Assembly (NCBI GenBank): GCA_021792885.1
Contig: JAJYTV010000091.1
Coordinates: forward strand, 1 to 7,002
From: Bacillota bacterium
GTDB taxonomy: Bacteria; Bacillota; Sulfobacillia; JAJZYS01; JAJYTV01
Direction of reading: 5' to 3'
DNA length: 7,002 bases
How positions within the stretch are numbered: the first letter of the stretch is position 1; each line of letters starts with the position of its first letter. Of this stretch, positions 5,288 through 7,002 are shown piece after piece. Under the pieces are notes generated by a model. It was not told where the DNA came from. It made no database searches and was given only the letters and a program-made list of their open reading frames with translations. The position numbers and the translations under genes are program-made.

Positions 5288-6949
5288 TTGTCAGACCAGT
5301 CCGCCCCGCGCGTCCGCTACGACATGCGCATCCCGATGCGCGACGGCGTCTCCCTCTCGGCCGATCTCTACCTGCCCGCGGGGGACGGCCCGCACCCCGC
5401 GATCGTCCTGCGCACGCCGTACGTCAAGGCGTCCGCCCGCTACCGCGACCGCGGGCTGCACTGGGCGAGCGACGGGTACGCATTCCTGGCCGTGGACGTG
5501 CGCGGCAGGGGCGACTCGGAGGGGGACTTCCTTCCCTACCGGCGCGACGGGGAGGACGGCTACGACGTGATCGAGTGGACGGCCGCCCAGCCCTTCTGCA
5601 CCGGCGCCGTCGCGACGACGGGCGCGAGCTACTCCGGGCGCGTCCAGTGGCTGACGGCACTCCTCCGCCCGCCGCATCTGCGGGCGATGATCGCGATGGT
5701 GACGCCTTCGGACACCTTCGTCGAGTTCCCGACCGGCGTTCCCAGCCCGATGGACATCTGCTGGTACCACATGACCAGCGGGAAGGCGATGCAGGACACC
5801 GTGGCGCCCGACTGGATGCGGATCTACCGCCACCTGCCGCTGCGCGCGATGGACGAGGCCCTCGGCCGCGACCTGCCGATCTGGCGCGAGGCGCTCTCGC
5901 ACCAGACGATGGACGGCTACTGGCAGGCGCTCTCCTACCAGGACCGCTTCGGGGAGATCGACGTCCCGGTGCTGCACATCTCCGGCTGGTACGACGACGA
6001 GCAGGTCGGCACGCCGCTCAATTTTCTCGGCATGCGGCGCGGCGCGCGCAGCGAGGCCGCGCGCCGCAGCCAGCACCTCCTGATGGGCCCCTGGGGCCAC
6101 CAGGTGAACGGCGGGACGCGGCTCGGCGAGGTCGACTTCGGCGAGGAGGCGTCGATCGACCTGCACTCCATGGAGCGGCGCTTCCTCGACCGCCACCTGC
6201 GCGATCAGGCGGTGGAGGAGCTCCCGCCCGTGCGCATCTTCACGATGGGCAGGAGCACCTGGCGCGACCTCCCCGGCTGGCCGCCCCGCGGCATGCGGCA
6301 AGTGCCCTACTACCTGCACAGCGAAGGCGCCGCGAACAGCCGCTTCGGCGACGGGCTGCTCTCGCCCGACCCGCCGACGGACGAGCCCCCGGACTCCTAC
6401 CGCTACGACCCCGCGCGGCCGGTGCCGTTCCTCACCGACCCGACCTCGAGCCAGATCGGCGGCCCGGACGACTACGCGGCAGTCGAGCGGCGCGACGACG
6501 TGCTCTGCTACACGACGCCTCCGCTCAGGGAGGAGGTCGAGCTGACGGGCCCCGTCTCCCTCGTGCTGCACGCGCAGACGAGCGCCCCGGACACGGACTT
6601 CACCGGCAAGCTCGTCGACGTCTGGCCGAGCGGCTTCTGCCAGCGGATCTGCGACGGCATGGTGCGCCTGCGCTACCGCGACGGCTTCGCGCAGGCGAAG
6701 CCTGCGGTGCCGGGCGAGCCGCTTGAGCTTACGATCGACCTCTGGAACACGTCGCTTACGCTCGCGCCAGGCCACGCGATCCGCCTCGAGGTCTCCTCGA
6801 GCGCGTTCCCGAAGTACCCGCGCAACCTCAATACCGGCGAGGACCTCGCCACCTCCGCACGGATGGCGGTCGCCGACCAGACGGTTTTCCACGACCGCCT
6901 GCGGCCCTCGCGCCTCCTCCTGCCCGTCGTCCGCGCGCCGGAAGCCTGA
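5288..6949 (+). CDS. CocE/NonD family serine hydrolase (S15 X-Pro peptidase-like)
   Basis: This 553-residue alpha/beta hydrolase belongs to the CocE/NonD group, which includes cocaine esterase, glutaryl-7-ACA acylase, alpha-amino acid ester hydrolase and X-Pro dipeptidyl peptidase. It hydrolyses an ester or amide. The N-terminal part shows MRDGVSLSADLYLP (17-30), the oxyanion-hole region RTPYVK (42-47) and VDVRGRGDSEG (69-79). The nucleophile is Ser114 in GASYSG. The likely acid is Asp236 in SGWYDD and the base His271 in GPWGH, so the triad is complete. The C-terminal half (about 320-553) fits the family's jelly-roll domain, with PDTDFTGKLVDVWPSG and HAIRLEVSSSAFPKYPRN. No signal peptide is seen. 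Length is typical. It lies 19 bp behind the amidohydrolase, suggesting linked steps on an acylated or esterified compound; that link is inference. Confidence 0.93.
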   Translation: MSDQSAPRVRYDMRIPMRDGVSLSADLYLPAGDGPHPAIVLRTPYVKASARYRDRGLHWASDGYAFLAVDVRGRGDSEGDFLPYRRDGEDGYDVIEWTAAQPFCTGAVATTGASYSGRVQWLTALLRPPHLRAMIAMVTPSDTFVEFPTGVPSPMDICWYHMTSGKAMQDTVAPDWMRIYRHLPLRAMDEALGRDLPIWREALSHQTMDGYWQALSYQDRFGEIDVPVLHISGWYDDEQVGTPLNFLGMRRGARSEAARRSQHLLMGPWGHQVNGGTRLGEVDFGEEASIDLHSMERRFLDRHLRDQAVEELPPVRIFTMGRSTWRDLPGWPPRGMRQVPYYLHSEGAANSRFGDGLLSPDPPTDEPPDSYRYDPARPVPFLTDPTSSQIGGPDDYAAVERRDDVLCYTTPPLREEVELTGPVSLVLHAQTSAPDTDFTGKLVDVWPSGFCQRICDGMVRLRYRDGFAQAKPAVPGEPLELTIDLWNTSLTLAPGHAIRLEVSSSAFPKYPRNLNTGEDLATSARMAVADQTVFHDRLRPSRLLLPVVRAPEA

Positions 6950-6989
6950 CCGCCCCGCGCGCCTGCCACTGCCCAAGGAAACAGGATTC

Positions 6990-7002
6990 GTGCACGACTC
7001 TG
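6990..7002 (+). CDS. Possible start of a third gene in the hydrolase operon, runs off window
   Basis: After the CocE-like stop a 40-bp gap ends with AAGGA (6975-6979) and AGGA (6983-6986), then GTG at 6990-6992, leaving four codons (Val-His-Asp-Ser) before the window ends. Neither Shine-Dalgarno candidate has ideal spacing (10 and 3 nt). The call rests on the tight packing and GTG/TTG usage of the neighbours; the product is unknown. Confidence 0.22.

Noticed and set aside
3354..5570. Plus-strand open frame of 738 codons
   Set aside because: It crosses the TPR gene, the divergent promoter region and the amidohydrolase in wrong frames. The product is low-complexity Arg/Pro/Ala throughout.
5291..6976. 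Minus-strand open frame of 561 codons opposite the CocE-like gene
   Set aside because: It is Arg/Val/Ala/His-rich, the typical look of the antisense of a GC-rich gene, while the plus strand has a complete hydrolase with an intact catalytic triad.
1..7002. tRNA, rRNA, riboswitch, CRISPR array or defence island
   Set aside because: No cloverleaf, conserved rRNA segment, regular repeat array or defence-gene motif was seen on reading both strands. The only mobile or RNA-guided component is the TnpB remnant at the left edge.

Overview
This is a GC-rich (roughly 65-70 % by eye) bacterial chromosomal window. Genes are closely spaced and often preceded by strong purine-rich Shine-Dalgarno sites. GTG and TTG starts are common: by my calls two TTG, three GTG (one doubtful) and three ATG. 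This fits a high-GC, possibly thermophilic or soil, member of the Terrabacteria-type phyla, but no marker gene is present and I cannot name the organism.

Layout. (1) Positions 1 to about 228 are the right-hand end of an IS200/IS605-family element: the last 64 codons of a TnpB-like protein, then a perfect 7-bp hairpin typical of the element's right end. GC content is visibly lower here (about 60 %, dropping to about 54 % in the flank). (2) Positions 326-3938 hold six genes, all on the minus strand. In transcription order they are a TPR protein, a DUF4149/TMEM205-like membrane protein, a RimJ/RimL-type GNAT acetyltransferase, a NicO/RcnA-like polytopic membrane protein, a DUF4870 membrane protein, and a YiiX/NlpC-P60-like permuted papain-fold hydrolase. 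The first four are close enough to be one transcript; the last two follow gaps of about 195 and 144 bp. (3) Positions 3939-4089 form a divergent intergenic region with an 8-bp inverted repeat. (4) Positions 4090-6949 hold a plus-strand pair 19 bp apart: an M20D-family metallo-amidohydrolase and a CocE/NonD (S15-like) serine hydrolase, both starting with TTG behind strong Shine-Dalgarno sites. A third gene may begin at 6990 and run off the window.

How the genes fit together. The plus-strand pair looks like a small catabolic or detoxifying operon: one enzyme hydrolyses N-acyl or amide bonds and the other hydrolyses esters or amides, but the substrate cannot be read from sequence. The minus-strand run is a mixed housekeeping cluster of small membrane proteins and enzymes with no evident common pathway. 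I do not see a convincing new defence or mobile system. The points most worth a second look are the TnpB remnant with a lost zinc-ribbon cysteine beside an intact right-end hairpin (and so a possible guide-RNA locus), the missing conventional start of the NicO-like gene, the basic tail of the YiiX-like protein, and the inverted repeat in the divergent promoter region.
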